From Butyrivibrio sp. AC2005 (GTDB lineage: Bacteria > Bacillota > Clostridia > Lachnospirales > Lachnospiraceae), in the NCBI RefSeq assembly GCF_000424145.1, contig NZ_AUJI01000015.1, positions 55,222 through 119,221 of the forward strand: 64,000 bases of DNA, given 5' to 3'. The position numbers and the translations under genes are program-made. The notes below the pieces were generated by a model. That model searched no databases. It was not told the DNA's origin and saw nothing but the letters and a program-made list of their open reading frames with translations. Shown one piece after another: positions 6,805 through 15,869 of the stretch; position 1 is the first letter of the stretch, and the number at the start of each line of letters is the position of its first letter.

Positions 6805-7689
6805 TCAATTTTCCGGGTAGTTAACATATCCCTGCATCCAAATATTTCCTTTAAATCTTCTTCCGGGAACAGGTTCTCCAAGAAGATCCTTTCTATTAAT
6901 GCAGACATCGAATATCAGTTCATTGCAATTAATTGTCATGATTACCAATGTCTGTCCGGTTAAGCTATTAGTCTCCTCATGACATTCCATAATTTCTCCC
7001 ATAACAGAGTATTGATCACATTCAACACCAAATGGCATAAAGTAGTTATCCACAATTGTGTATATATCTGTGGTTTTAATCTGCTTGGAAATAGCACTGT
7101 AAGTATCCATATCATCTATTGATAAAGATTCCATTGCTGATTCGTCACCTTTTCTGGCCTTATGCATCAGCTTTTCTCTCTCGCGGGTTCGCTTTCTTGC
7201 AAAGTTCTTATCACTATCTGACTTGGCAATTGGCATCACTACAGTCCCTTTAAGTGAAAGAGCTGATAATGTAAGTGATGTTCCCTTTATTGGAAATCTG
7301 TTTTCATTTTGAATCTTTATATAAGGAATCATGTTCTGCAGATAAAAAATGATTGTCACCCCTACACGAAGATCATCACATACACCGGCATATGATTCCT
7401 TTGATGAATGTCTTGAAACTGTAATATCCTCCTCAGTTGTTACATTAGTACCTCTGATATAAGGATAATAATAATCATATAGGAATTTGTCATTTTCATT
7501 AAATTCACCGCAAACACAAATTCCTATACTATCGGTGAAATCCTTGCAGAATTCTCCGATAAGCTTTTCTCCATCTTTAGTTACATAAGATCTTGAATCA
7601 GCCTGTTGGACAGTCATGGCAATAAGTTCTTGTATATCTTCTCTGCTTCTGAAATTTTCAAAACCAATAGCTCTTAAATAATTATGCAT
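6805..7689 (-). CDS. DUF3881 family protein
   Basis: The 294-residue protein begins MHNYLRAIGFENF, the hallmark of DUF3881, a family I know mainly from Lachnospiraceae. It has no signal peptide or membrane segment and is of mixed alpha/beta appearance with a basic, Lys/Arg-rich stretch near the middle (KRTREREKLMHKARKG). The ATG at 7689 stands 8 nt behind a perfect aaaggagg; the GTG three codons upstream overlaps that site. It lies downstream of serS on the same strand, with about 50 bases between, and ends the chromosomal run before the integrated element. Function unknown. Confidence 0.75.
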   Translation of the reverse strand: MHNYLRAIGFENFRSREDIQELIAMTVQQADSRSYVTKDGEKLIGEFCKDFTDSIGICVCGEFNENDKFLYDYYYPYIRGTNVTTEEDITVSRHSSKESYAGVCDDLRVGVTIIFYLQNMIPYIKIQNENRFPIKGTSLTLSALSLKGTVVMPIAKSDSDKNFARKRTREREKLMHKARKGDESAMESLSIDDMDTYSAISKQIKTTDIYTIVDNYFMPFGVECDQYSVMGEIMECHEETNSLTGQTLVIMTINCNELIFDVCINRKDLLGEPVPGRRFKGNIWMQGYVNYPEN

Positions 7690-7741
7690 GGATTTCACCT
7701 CCTTTCTTTATTTTCATTTTTTGCATTTTATATCTAAAAAA

Positions 7742-9028
7742 TTATTTTACCGGAATCATCTTTTCCTTGTTACCCATGTATGGTCTAAGAGCAACTGGAA
7801 TATTAACTGATCCGTCTTCGTTAAGATTGTTCTCAAGGAATGCAATAAGCATACGTGGAGGAGCAACTACTGTGTTATTAAGAGTATGAGCAAGATAGTT
7901 TCCGTCCTTACCCTTTATTCTGATCTTAAGTCTTCTTGCCTGTGCATCTCCAAGATTTGAGCAGCTTCCTACTTCGAAATATTTTTTCTGTCTGGGTGAC
8001 CATGCTTCAACATCACATGATTTACATTTAAGATCCGCAAGATCTCCGGAACAGCATTCCAAAGTACGAACAGGAATATCAAGTGATCTGAATAAGTCAA
8101 CTGTATTCTGCCAAAGCTTATCGTACCACATCTTGGATTCTTCAGGTTTACATACTACTATCATTTCCTGTTTTTCGAACTGGTGTATTCTATAAACGCC
8201 ACGCTCTTCTATACCATGTGCACCTTTTTCTTTACGGAAGCAAGGTGAATAGCTGGTAAGAGTCTGGGGAAGCTCTTCCTCCTGAATCTGCTGATCCTTG
8301 AACTTACCGATCATGGAATGCTCACTGGTACCGATAAGATAAAGATCCTCACCTTCAATCTTATACATCATTGCTTCCATCTCAGGAAAGCTCATAACAC
8401 CTTCAACAACATTACCATGAATCATGAAAGGAGGAACACAGTATGTAAATCCTCTGTCAATCATGAAATCTCTGGCATATGAAATAACAGCTGAGTGAAG
8501 TCTTGCAATATCACCCATAAGATAATAAAAACCATTTCCTGCAACTCTTCTTGCTGCATCAAAATCGATTCCGTTAAATCTTTCCATTATATCTGTGTGA
8601 TAAGGAATCTCAAATTCAGGAACAAAAGGATCACCGAATTTTTCGATTTCAACATTTTCAGAATCATCTTTTCCAATCGGAACACTATCATCGATAATCT
8701 GAGGAATAACCATCATGATTTTCATCACTTTTTCATCAACTACTTTCTGGTTTTCCTCTAACTCAGCAAGTCTTTTTGCATTAGCTGCTACTTCAGCTTT
8801 TCTCTCTTCAGCTTCTTCCTTCTTACCCTGTGCCATTAGTGCACCAATTTCTTTTGATATCTTATTTTTGTGAGCACGAAGGTCATCTGCTTCCTGTTGA
8901 TTTTTTCTTCTCTCGTTATCAAGTTCAATAACTTCATCAACCAGCGGGAGTTTTTCATCCTGAAATTTCTTTTTAATATTTTCTTTAACAACATCAGGAT
9001 TTTCTCTTAAGAATCTAATATCTATCAT
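7742..9028 (-). CDS. serS: Seryl-tRNA synthetase
   Basis: The 428-residue class II synthetase charges tRNA-Ser. Residues 1-110 form the long antiparallel coiled coil that binds the long variable arm (MIDIRFLRENPDVVKENIKK is the usual start). The catalytic core shows motif 2 in FRKEKGAHGIEERGVYRIHQ and motif 3 in the C-terminal NNTVVAPPRMLIAFLENN. Length is normal. It lies downstream of parB and DUF4446 in a minus-strand run leading away from oriC. The leader before it is under 50 bp, so no T-box fits there. Confidence 0.97.
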   Translation of the reverse strand: MIDIRFLRENPDVVKENIKKKFQDEKLPLVDEVIELDNERRKNQQEADDLRAHKNKISKEIGALMAQGKKEEAEERKAEVAANAKRLAELEENQKVVDEKVMKIMMVIPQIIDDSVPIGKDDSENVEIEKFGDPFVPEFEIPYHTDIMERFNGIDFDAARRVAGNGFYYLMGDIARLHSAVISYARDFMIDRGFTYCVPPFMIHGNVVEGVMSFPEMEAMMYKIEGEDLYLIGTSEHSMIGKFKDQQIQEEELPQTLTSYSPCFRKEKGAHGIEERGVYRIHQFEKQEMIVVCKPEESKMWYDKLWQNTVDLFRSLDIPVRTLECCSGDLADLKCKSCDVEAWSPRQKKYFEVGSCSNLGDAQARRLKIRIKGKDGNYLAHTLNNTVVAPPRMLIAFLENNLNEDGSVNIPVALRPYMGNKEKMIPVK

Positions 9029-9076
9029 TTTCTTTTCCCCTTTATTTCTTATTTCATTTTTTTGAAATATTATTTA

Positions 9077-9589
9077 TTAGTTTTGATAATCCATAGCTTC
9101 ATTCAATGCCATCTGTTCTTCTTCACCAAGCTCAAGTTTGCACTTTCCGCCTCGAATTTCTTTTGAATAAGAATAACATCCTTCAGTACTATGAACTGAA
9201 TTTAATAAAAAACCATTATTATCTTCATCAAGAAGAGCAATCGAATAACTCAATTGTCCTCCCATCTGATTAAATGCATCATATTTTATGATACCAATTT
9301 TTTGAAAGCAGGAAGCTAATCTGTTATATAAATCGTTTATATCTTTCTGATTTTCTTCTGTTGCTTTTTTTATAATTCGATTATCTTCAAACAGAGCAAC
9401 TATTTCATCTTCTAAGGAAGCAGCATCTCTTCCCTTCATGAATCTTGATGTCTGTTCAACAATTCTTTTTATTTTGTTATTTTGGATAATTATTAAAATA
9501 AATAAAATGATTAAAAGTATTATTAGTCCTATAAATACATAGGCAATATCTATGTTTAATCCAAGTTGATCAAATAAATTACTGTTCAT
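9077..9589 (-). CDS. DUF4446 family membrane-anchored protein
   Basis: The 170-residue protein has one N-terminal membrane segment (about residues 14-36), a predicted coiled coil (about 38-90) and a C-terminal soluble domain containing YDAFNQMGGQLSYSIALLD, the conserved core of DUF4446. The family typically sits beside parB/spo0J near the origin in clostridia, as here, 25 bp after parB. The function is unknown; the location suggests a link to chromosome segregation or simply conserved synteny. Confidence 0.85.
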   Translation of the reverse strand: MNSNLFDQLGLNIDIAYVFIGLIILLIILFILIIIQNNKIKRIVEQTSRFMKGRDAASLEDEIVALFEDNRIIKKATEENQKDINDLYNRLASCFQKIGIIKYDAFNQMGGQLSYSIALLDEDNNGFLLNSVHSTEGCYSYSKEIRGGKCKLELGEEEQMALNEAMDYQN

Positions 9590-9613
9590 ACCTTTTCTCC
9601 TAGCGTAATAGTA

Positions 9614-10504
9614 TTACCTATATAATCTCTCTGTTATTTTTTCAAGATCATCTGTACTGTAGAACTCTATTTCAATTTTTCCTACACCATCACCCTTTGT
9701 AGATATTGAAACCTTCGTTCCTGTTGCCTGAGTACATTTATCCTCAAGCTCTCTGTATGCAGATTCAACACTTGGATTAATCTCTATTTTCTTTTTTTTC
9801 TTTTCAGGTTTATCCAGATTCTTAACTAGCTTTTCCGTATCACGTACACTCATCTTCTGATCAAAAATCTGCTCAGCTATCTGAATTTGTTTTTCTTTAT
9901 CCTCTATAGATATAAGTGCTCTTGCATGACCTGTAGAAAGTTTTCCATCAATTACCATCTGTCTGACTTCCTCACAAAGTTTAAGAAGTCGAAGAGAATT
10001 TGTAATTGCTACTCTACTCTTTGAAACTTTTTCAGCTACAACATCCTGTGTATATCCAAATTCATCAATAAGTTTTTTGAAAGCAAGTGCTTCATCAATA
10101 GGATTGAGGTCATCTCTCTGAATGTTATCAATGAGTGCGTACTCAGCAATTTCTTCTTCTGTGAGATTTTTTATTATAACCGGTACTTCTTTAAGTCCGG
10201 CCTTCTTAGCTGCACGCCATCTTCTTTCTCCACCTATGATTTCGTAGTGGTCTTTTCTGTCCTGTACAATAAGAGGGTTAATTATTCCATGCTGTTTTAT
10301 TGAATCAGATAATTCTAATAATTTATCTTCATCAAAAGTTTTTCTTGGCTGATCTCTGTTTGGTTCAACCTTTGTAATATTAACAATTACTACCTGTCCC
10401 TCTTCAATTTTTTCTTCTTTACCGGATTTAGCAGATGAAGGTGCAGGAGCTATAAGTGCATCAAGTCCTTTGCCTAATCCTCGTTTAGCATTTTTAGGTG
10501 CCAT
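9614..10504 (-). CDS. parB: Chromosome-partitioning protein ParB (Spo0J)
   Basis: ParB is a CTP-dependent DNA clamp that loads at parS sites. The 296-residue product starts MAPKNAKRGLGKGLDALIAP, whose first part is the usual ParA-stimulating peptide. It has the CTP-binding motif GGERRWRAAK near residue 85 and a helix-turn-helix (YTQDVVAEKVSKSRVAITNSLRLL near 130-155, quoted here only in part as DVVAEKVSKSRVAITNSL). The start is placed at ATG 10504 behind agaaagagg; an upstream frame overlapping parA is less likely. Three parS sites lie 0.9-1.9 kb away. Confidence 0.96.
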   Translation of the reverse strand: MAPKNAKRGLGKGLDALIAPAPSSAKSGKEEKIEEGQVVIVNITKVEPNRDQPRKTFDEDKLLELSDSIKQHGIINPLIVQDRKDHYEIIGGERRWRAAKKAGLKEVPVIIKNLTEEEIAEYALIDNIQRDDLNPIDEALAFKKLIDEFGYTQDVVAEKVSKSRVAITNSLRLLKLCEEVRQMVIDGKLSTGHARALISIEDKEKQIQIAEQIFDQKMSVRDTEKLVKNLDKPEKKKKKIEINPSVESAYRELEDKCTQATGTKVSISTKGDGVGKIEIEFYSTDDLEKITERLYR

Positions 10505-10526
10505 GTTATACCTCTTTCTATATTTA

Positions 10527-11291
10527 TTAGAATTTTCTTCCGATAACTTCATCCGCTAATAATCTGTATGCTTCTGCTCCAGCTGACCTGGTATCATAAA
10601 GATTAATAGGAAGTCCATAACTAGGTGCTTCTGCAAGACGAATATTTCTTGGTATTATTGTCTTATAAACATTTTCAGAAATATGGTCTTTAACATTTTC
10701 AACTACCTGCATTGAAAGATTTGTTCTTGAATCATACATTGTAAAGATAACACCTTCCATCTCCAATGAATTATTCAATCTTTCTTTTACCAAATTAACT
10801 GTATGCACTAATTGACTTAATCCTTCCAATGCATAATACTCACATTGAATAGGAACTAAAACAGTATTCGCTGTAGTCATTGCATTTATAGTCAGCATAC
10901 TTAATGAAGGAGGACAATCTATTATAATAAAATCATAATTATCTCTGATTGTATCTATTGATTTTTTGAGAATAAATTCCTTCTCTTCCATGTCAATAAG
11001 TTCTATTTCAACTGCTGCAAGATTAACGTTTGAAGGAATTATATCTACACCATCAACTACATTCTGATATAACGCATCTGTCACACTACATTCACCAATT
11101 AGTAATTCGTATATAGTATTTTCTAACTGATTTTTATTGAGACCAAATCCACTTGTAGTATTACCCTGTGGATCTGTATCAATCACCAGAACTCTTTTTC
11201 CTTTTTCAGCTAGTGTCGCAGACAAATTTATAGAAGTTGTAGTTTTACCAACTCCGCCTTTTTGGTTTGCTATTGCTATTGCACGTCCCAT
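10527..11291 (-). CDS. parA: Chromosome-partitioning ATPase ParA (Soj)
   Basis: The 254-residue deviant Walker ATPase drives segregation of ParB-parS complexes and in Firmicutes also controls DnaA. Residues 1-20 hold MGRAIAIANQKGGVGKTTTS with the deviant Walker A signature, DTDPQGN follows near 37-43, and IIDCPPSLSML is the A'/Walker B region. The ATG at 11291 is preferred because it follows a purine-rich gagggagag; the longer frame from 11312 adds seven atypical residues. parB begins 23 bp after its stop. Confidence 0.96.
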   Translation of the reverse strand: MGRAIAIANQKGGVGKTTTSINLSATLAEKGKRVLVIDTDPQGNTTSGFGLNKNQLENTIYELLIGECSVTDALYQNVVDGVDIIPSNVNLAAVEIELIDMEEKEFILKKSIDTIRDNYDFIIIDCPPSLSMLTINAMTTANTVLVPIQCEYYALEGLSQLVHTVNLVKERLNNSLEMEGVIFTMYDSRTNLSMQVVENVKDHISENVYKTIIPRNIRLAEAPSYGLPINLYDTRSAGAEAYRLLADEVIGRKF

Positions 11292-11445
11292 TCTTTTCTC
11301 TCCCTCTTCCATTTTTAACTTTGTAATTATATCACAATTTTAGTGCTGCGGTTTTACAATTATAGGGTTAATTTTTGTAATTTTTGCTACAATATTTATG
11401 ATATTAATGTTTCACGATATTATTTTACTATATATTGGGTTCTAA

Positions 11446-11461
11446 TGTTTCACGTGAAACA
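11446..11461. promoter_or_regulatory. parS site 1 (perfect)
   Basis: TGTTTCACGTGAAACA matches the 16-bp parS consensus of Firmicutes exactly. It lies between parA and rsmG, upstream of parA. A half-site, TGTTTCACGA, lies 37 bp away at 11409-11418. Confidence 0.95.
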
Positions 11462-11493
11462 ATTTCTTGTAGAATAAATTTTCCATATATAAA

Positions 11494-11509
11494 TGTTTCA
11501 CGTGAAACT
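11494..11509. promoter_or_regulatory. parS site 2 (15/16)
   Basis: TGTTTCACGTGAAACT differs from the parS consensus only at the last base. It lies 48 bp from site 1 and 14 bp from the rsmG stop. Confidence 0.9.
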
Positions 11510-11522
11510 TTCTGACATATAC

Positions 11523-12260
11523 TTATAATGGTTTTTTCTGGGGAATACCAGATTTTCTTGGATATTTAGATGAGGTGTTCTGTGTTTTTTCTATTATACA
11601 AATTGTTCTTTTTATATCACTGTTAGGCAGTTTAAATTCATGTATTGATTTCACTTTACCGCCTAATAAAAAGATAGCATTTTTTGCTTCCTCTACTTCT
11701 TCAATTCCTTTGTCACCTTTATATGAAATAAAACATCCATTTTTTTTAACATAAGGAAGATCATACTCACATAATGTAGAAAATCTAGCAACAGCTCTTG
11801 ATACTGCTATATCAAATTTTTCTCTTAATTCACCTTTTTTATAATCAGCAAAATCTTCTGCTCTACCATGAACAGTTTTTATTGAACCTTGTTCGTTAAG
11901 TGATAATTCTTCAATAACAGTATTTAGAAAATTTATTCTCTTCTGTAATGAATCAAGCAATGTGACATTTAAATTTGGAAAAATAATTTTTAATACTATT
12001 CCCGGAAATCCTGCTCCTGTACCAATATCAATTAGTGATAAGTCATCAGAATCAAAATTATAAAATTGTGCAGATGATATTGAATCGATAAAATGTAATT
12101 TACATACTTCTTCAAATTCTGTTATAGCAGTCAAATTTATTTTATTGTTCCATTCAACTAGAAGTTCATAATATTTATCTAACTGATTCAATTGATTATC
12201 AGTTATTTTGATATTTAACTGATCTATATCTCTTATAAAATTAGCAAAATTATTATTCAA
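11523..12260 (-). CDS. rsmG: 16S rRNA (guanine527-N7) methyltransferase RsmG
   Basis: The 245-residue Rossmann-fold methyltransferase modifies G527 (E. coli numbering) of 16S rRNA with S-adenosylmethionine. LIDIGTGAGFPGIVLKI near residues 72-88 is the SAM-binding motif, and LVEWNNKINLTAI is the typical N-terminal signature. The start is a TTG at 12260 behind aggag with a 7-nt spacer. It follows mnmG in the classic mnmE-mnmG-rsmG order and lies between parS sites 2 and 3. The C-terminal tail (about 15 residues after CIIEK) is Lys/Ser rich and variable. Confidence 0.96.
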   Translation of the reverse strand: MNNNFANFIRDIDQLNIKITDNQLNQLDKYYELLVEWNNKINLTAITEFEEVCKLHFIDSISSAQFYNFDSDDLSLIDIGTGAGFPGIVLKIIFPNLNVTLLDSLQKRINFLNTVIEELSLNEQGSIKTVHGRAEDFADYKKGELREKFDIAVSRAVARFSTLCEYDLPYVKKNGCFISYKGDKGIEEVEEAKNAIFLLGGKVKSIHEFKLPNSDIKRTICIIEKTQNTSSKYPRKSGIPQKKPL

Positions 12261-12400
12261 TATATAACTCCTCTGTAAAGAAACTCTATATTATATTAAA
12301 ATATCAATATTGAAATAATTTTAGTATATAATTATCTACTACACTTATAAATTACATAAGTAATTAACCGCTTATAAAATAATTATAGTACTATATATAG

Positions 12401-12416
12401 TGTTTCACGTGAAACA
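12401..12416. promoter_or_regulatory. parS site 3 (perfect)
   Basis: A second perfect TGTTTCACGTGAAACA lies in the 166-bp gap between rsmG and mnmG, ten bases from the mnmG stop codon. Confidence 0.95.
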
Positions 12417-12426
12417 TTTAATATAA

Positions 12427-14367
12427 TTAGTGGTTACTATTTCTGTTATAATTTTCTAAATACACGAGTAATACAGAAATATCTGCAGGATTAACTCCAC
12501 TTATTCGTGAAGCCTGTCCAACATTTATAGGTTTAAACTTTTTAAGATTTGCACGTGCTTCAAGTCTTAAACTTAAAATATCATCATAATTTATCTCAGC
12601 AGGTATCTTTTTGTTTTCCATTTTTTTAAACTTATCTACCTGTCTCTGCTGTCTCTCAATATATCCCTCATATTTAATATTTATTTCAACCTGTTCAATA
12701 ACTTCTTTTGAGAGAGGTTTTCTATCAGTATCTAACTCTGAAATATTTTCATAATTTAGTTCAGGTCTGCAAATAAGTTCAGCAAGAGAAACAGCTGTCT
12801 TCAGTCTGGGTGAATTATGATTATCCATAAAATTCTGGACATCTTTTGAAGCACCAACTTTTATATTTTTAAGTCTATTTGTTTCCTCTTCTATTTCTTT
12901 TTCTTTTGTTATTAAGTGTTGATACTTATCTTCAGATATTAGTCCAATCTCATATCCTTTTTTTCTAAGTCTTATATCTGCATTATCCTGACGAAGTAAT
13001 AATCTATATTCAGCTCTTGAAGTCATCATTCTATATGGTTCAAGATTATCTTTTGTAACAATATCATCTACAAGAACTCCAATATATCCTTCAGATCTGT
13101 CTATGGATAAATATGGTTTATTAAGAATCTGCATAGATGCATTTATTCCGGCATATAATCCCTGAGCAGCAGCTTCTTCATATCCACTACTTCCATTAAA
13201 CTGACCGGCACTAAATAATCCTCTTATCTTTTTTATTTCTAAAGTAGGACATAATTGTCCGGAACATAAACAATCATATTCAATGGCATACGCGTTTTTT
13301 ACAATTACACATTTTTCAAGTCCAGGAACAGATCTGTACATCTGAAGCTGTACATCTTCAGGCATTGAAGAAGACATTCCATCAACATACATTTCATTGG
13401 TATGACTTCCTTCGGGTTCTATAAAAACCTGGTGCCTTATCTTATCAGGAAACTTTACAACTTTATCCTCAATAGATGGACAATATCTTGGACCTATTCC
13501 TTCTATAATTCCGGCATAAATAGGAGATCTGTCTATATTGTTGCGTATGATTTCATGTGTTTTTTCATTAGTATATGTGAGCCAGCAATTATACTGATCT
13601 CTTTGAATATCATCAGGATTAGTATCAAAAGAAAATGGAATTACAGGATAATCACCTGTCTGAATTTCCATCTTAGAATAATCTATGGTATTACCATCCA
13701 TTCTTGCAGGTGTTCCTGTTTTAAATCTTCTTAGTTCAACTCCTGCCTTTATTAATGAATCAGATAATAAGTTAGATGGCTGCAATCCATTGGGACCGGT
13801 ATATGAAATAGATTCTCCACAAAGGCATCTGCTCTTTAAATAAGTTCCGGTACATAAAATAACAGTCTTTGTTTCATAAGTAAGACCTGTAACCGTTTTT
13901 ATTCCTTTTACTCTTTTTTCATAACCATCGCTTATAAGTTCATTGTCATGATTTGTATCTAAATCTTCAAAAATTATCTCGGAAATCTCAGATTGTTTTA
14001 TAGAAAGATTTTCCTGATTTTCCAAAATATTCCTCATAGATTTAGAATATTCAAGCTTATCAGCCTGTGCCCTTAGTGAATGTATTGCAGGGCCTTTTGA
14101 TTTGTTAAGCATTTTTGATTGAAGATATGTTTTATCAATATTTTTTCCCATTTCTCCACCAAGAGCATCAATCTCTCTGACAAGATGCCCTTTTGAAGAT
14201 CCACCAATATGAGGATTACATGGCATAAACGCAATATTATCTGCGCTTAAAGTAAAGACTATGGTTTTTAAACCAAGTCTTGCTGAAGCAAGTCCTGCCT
14301 CACATCCTGCATGACCGCCACCTATTACTATTACATCTACACTATCTGCTACCATACTTTGCTCCAT
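12427..14367 (-). CDS. mnmG: tRNA uridine-5-carboxymethylaminomethyl synthesis enzyme MnmG
   Basis: With MnmE this FAD protein installs the cmnm5 group at wobble U34 of tRNAs. The 646-residue length is normal. VIGGGHAGCEAGLASARLG near residues 14-32 is the FAD-binding GxGxxG motif, CNPHIGGSSKGHLVREIDALGG is the next GidA signature (conserved Cys and Gly-rich part), and RAEYRLLLRQDNAD marks the C-terminal part. It lies immediately after mnmE, 19 bp apart, in a probable operon. Confidence 0.97.
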   Translation of the reverse strand: MEQSMVADSVDVIVIGGGHAGCEAGLASARLGLKTIVFTLSADNIAFMPCNPHIGGSSKGHLVREIDALGGEMGKNIDKTYLQSKMLNKSKGPAIHSLRAQADKLEYSKSMRNILENQENLSIKQSEISEIIFEDLDTNHDNELISDGYEKRVKGIKTVTGLTYETKTVILCTGTYLKSRCLCGESISYTGPNGLQPSNLLSDSLIKAGVELRRFKTGTPARMDGNTIDYSKMEIQTGDYPVIPFSFDTNPDDIQRDQYNCWLTYTNEKTHEIIRNNIDRSPIYAGIIEGIGPRYCPSIEDKVVKFPDKIRHQVFIEPEGSHTNEMYVDGMSSSMPEDVQLQMYRSVPGLEKCVIVKNAYAIEYDCLCSGQLCPTLEIKKIRGLFSAGQFNGSSGYEEAAAQGLYAGINASMQILNKPYLSIDRSEGYIGVLVDDIVTKDNLEPYRMMTSRAEYRLLLRQDNADIRLRKKGYEIGLISEDKYQHLITKEKEIEEETNRLKNIKVGASKDVQNFMDNHNSPRLKTAVSLAELICRPELNYENISELDTDRKPLSKEVIEQVEINIKYEGYIERQQRQVDKFKKMENKKIPAEINYDDILSLRLEARANLKKFKPINVGQASRISGVNPADISVLLVYLENYNRNSNH

Positions 14368-14386
14368 AAATCATAAATAATAAAAA

Positions 14387-15784
14387 TTATTTTCCCATAC
14401 AAAATTTGGAAAAAATTTCTTCCACTAAATCTTCGTCAACTTCCTGTCCGATTATTTCTCCAAGAAAGGCATATGCATTCATTAGATCAATTGAATAAAA
14501 ATCTTCGGACATCATAGCATTTATACTTGCTTCAACTTTTTTCAAACTATCATAAGCATTTATCAAAGCTTCTTTTTGTCTCAAGTTAGTTACATATACT
14601 TCTTCTTTTGGAGTAATACTTCCATTAAAAAACATATAAGTTATTATTCTTTTTAATTCTTCTATTCCTGTTTCCTCAACCATAGATGTCTTAATCACAG
14701 GAATTTCAAAACCATATATATTGTGTATATCCTTTTCAAGAATACTAATACTGTCACTCATGTCATTTTTATTGAGTAATACAATTACATGTTTTTTATT
14801 TATTATATCTTTTATTCTCTTATCCTCTGAAACTGTTTTATCAGTAGAATCGATTATATATAAAATTAAATCTGCATTCTGCGCATATTTAACTGCTCTT
14901 TCAACACCAATCTTCTCAACTTTATCTTCCGTATCTCTGATACCGGCAGTATCCATTACTCTTAAAACAAAATCACCAAGTCTTATTGTTTCTTCAATAA
15001 TGTCACGTGTTGTCCCTTCTATTTCAGTAACAATTGCCTTTTCTTCACCTGCAAGTTTATTAAGTAAGGAAGATTTTCCTGCATTTGGCTTACCTATAAT
15101 AACAGTTTTAATACCATCCTTACGTATAATACCTTCTTCAGAAGAATTTATCAGTGAATCTAATTTAGATATCCAGTCGTGATTTTTTTCAGATAACCTC
15201 TCATCATATCCTGTCAGATCATAATTTTCAGGATCATCGATAGCTGATTCTATAAAAGCCATCTCATATAATATTTCTTTTCTTAGAGAATCTATTCTTT
15301 TAAAGAGTGCTCCATCCAGTTGTAATTCAGAATTTTTCATGGCAAAAGCATTTTGAGCACTTATCAAATCCATAACTGCTTCTGCTCTGGTCAGATCAAT
15401 TCTACCATTTAGAAATGCTCTTTTTGTGAATTCTCCAGGCTCAGCAAGTCTACATCCGTTAGAAATTAGAAGATTAATTATGGTTTCCATGATAATTCTT
15501 CCACCATGTGTATTAATCTCTACAACATCTTCTCTGGTATAAGTTCTCGGAGCTTTCATAACCGATACCATAACTTCGTCGATTTTGTTTTTATTCTCAT
15601 CAACAATAAAACCATAATTGATGGTATGGGACTGATAATTATTTAAAGAAAAATCACCCTTCGCATCTATATAGAGTTTACTGACAATATCTATTGATTT
15701 TTCACCGCTTACTCTTATGATGCCAATACCGGCATCAATCATTGCTGTTGCAATTGCACAAATAGTATCTTCCTTATAAAACAT
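14387..15784 (-). CDS. mnmE: tRNA modification GTPase MnmE
   Basis: The 465-residue GTPase partners MnmG in wobble-uridine modification. The N-terminal tetrahydrofolate-binding domain occupies about residues 1-120. The inserted G domain has GKPNAGKSSLLN (P-loop), DTAGIRDTEDKVE (G3) and NKND (G4). The C-terminus ends FSKFCMGK, the conserved CxGK motif with the catalytic Cys. No strong Shine-Dalgarno is visible before ATG 15784. A hairpin separates it from jag upstream. Confidence 0.97.
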   Translation of the reverse strand: MFYKEDTICAIATAMIDAGIGIIRVSGEKSIDIVSKLYIDAKGDFSLNNYQSHTINYGFIVDENKNKIDEVMVSVMKAPRTYTREDVVEINTHGGRIIMETIINLLISNGCRLAEPGEFTKRAFLNGRIDLTRAEAVMDLISAQNAFAMKNSELQLDGALFKRIDSLRKEILYEMAFIESAIDDPENYDLTGYDERLSEKNHDWISKLDSLINSSEEGIIRKDGIKTVIIGKPNAGKSSLLNKLAGEEKAIVTEIEGTTRDIIEETIRLGDFVLRVMDTAGIRDTEDKVEKIGVERAVKYAQNADLILYIIDSTDKTVSEDKRIKDIINKKHVIVLLNKNDMSDSISILEKDIHNIYGFEIPVIKTSMVEETGIEELKRIITYMFFNGSITPKEEVYVTNLRQKEALINAYDSLKKVEASINAMMSEDFYSIDLMNAYAFLGEIIGQEVDEDLVEEIFSKFCMGK

Positions 15785-15817
15785 TATCCAATCCTCAATT
15801 TTATTTTAATGTAAATT

Positions 15818-15859
15818 AGAGCTGCCAATTGAAATTTATTTAAAATCAATGGCAGCTCT
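15818..15859 (-). other. Intra-operon hairpin between jag and mnmE
   Basis: AGAGCTGCC pairs with GGCAGCTCT, and TTGA with TCAA inside, giving a stem of about 13 bp over a 13-nt AT loop. Only a weak T-run follows on the minus strand, so it may be an RNA-processing or partial-termination signal. Confidence 0.5.
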
Positions 15860-15869
15860 TAACATTAGC

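Noticed and set aside
9029..9076. T-box leader for serS
   Set aside because: The gap is under 50 bp, too short for a T-box, and the gene is probably transcribed with the parAB cluster.
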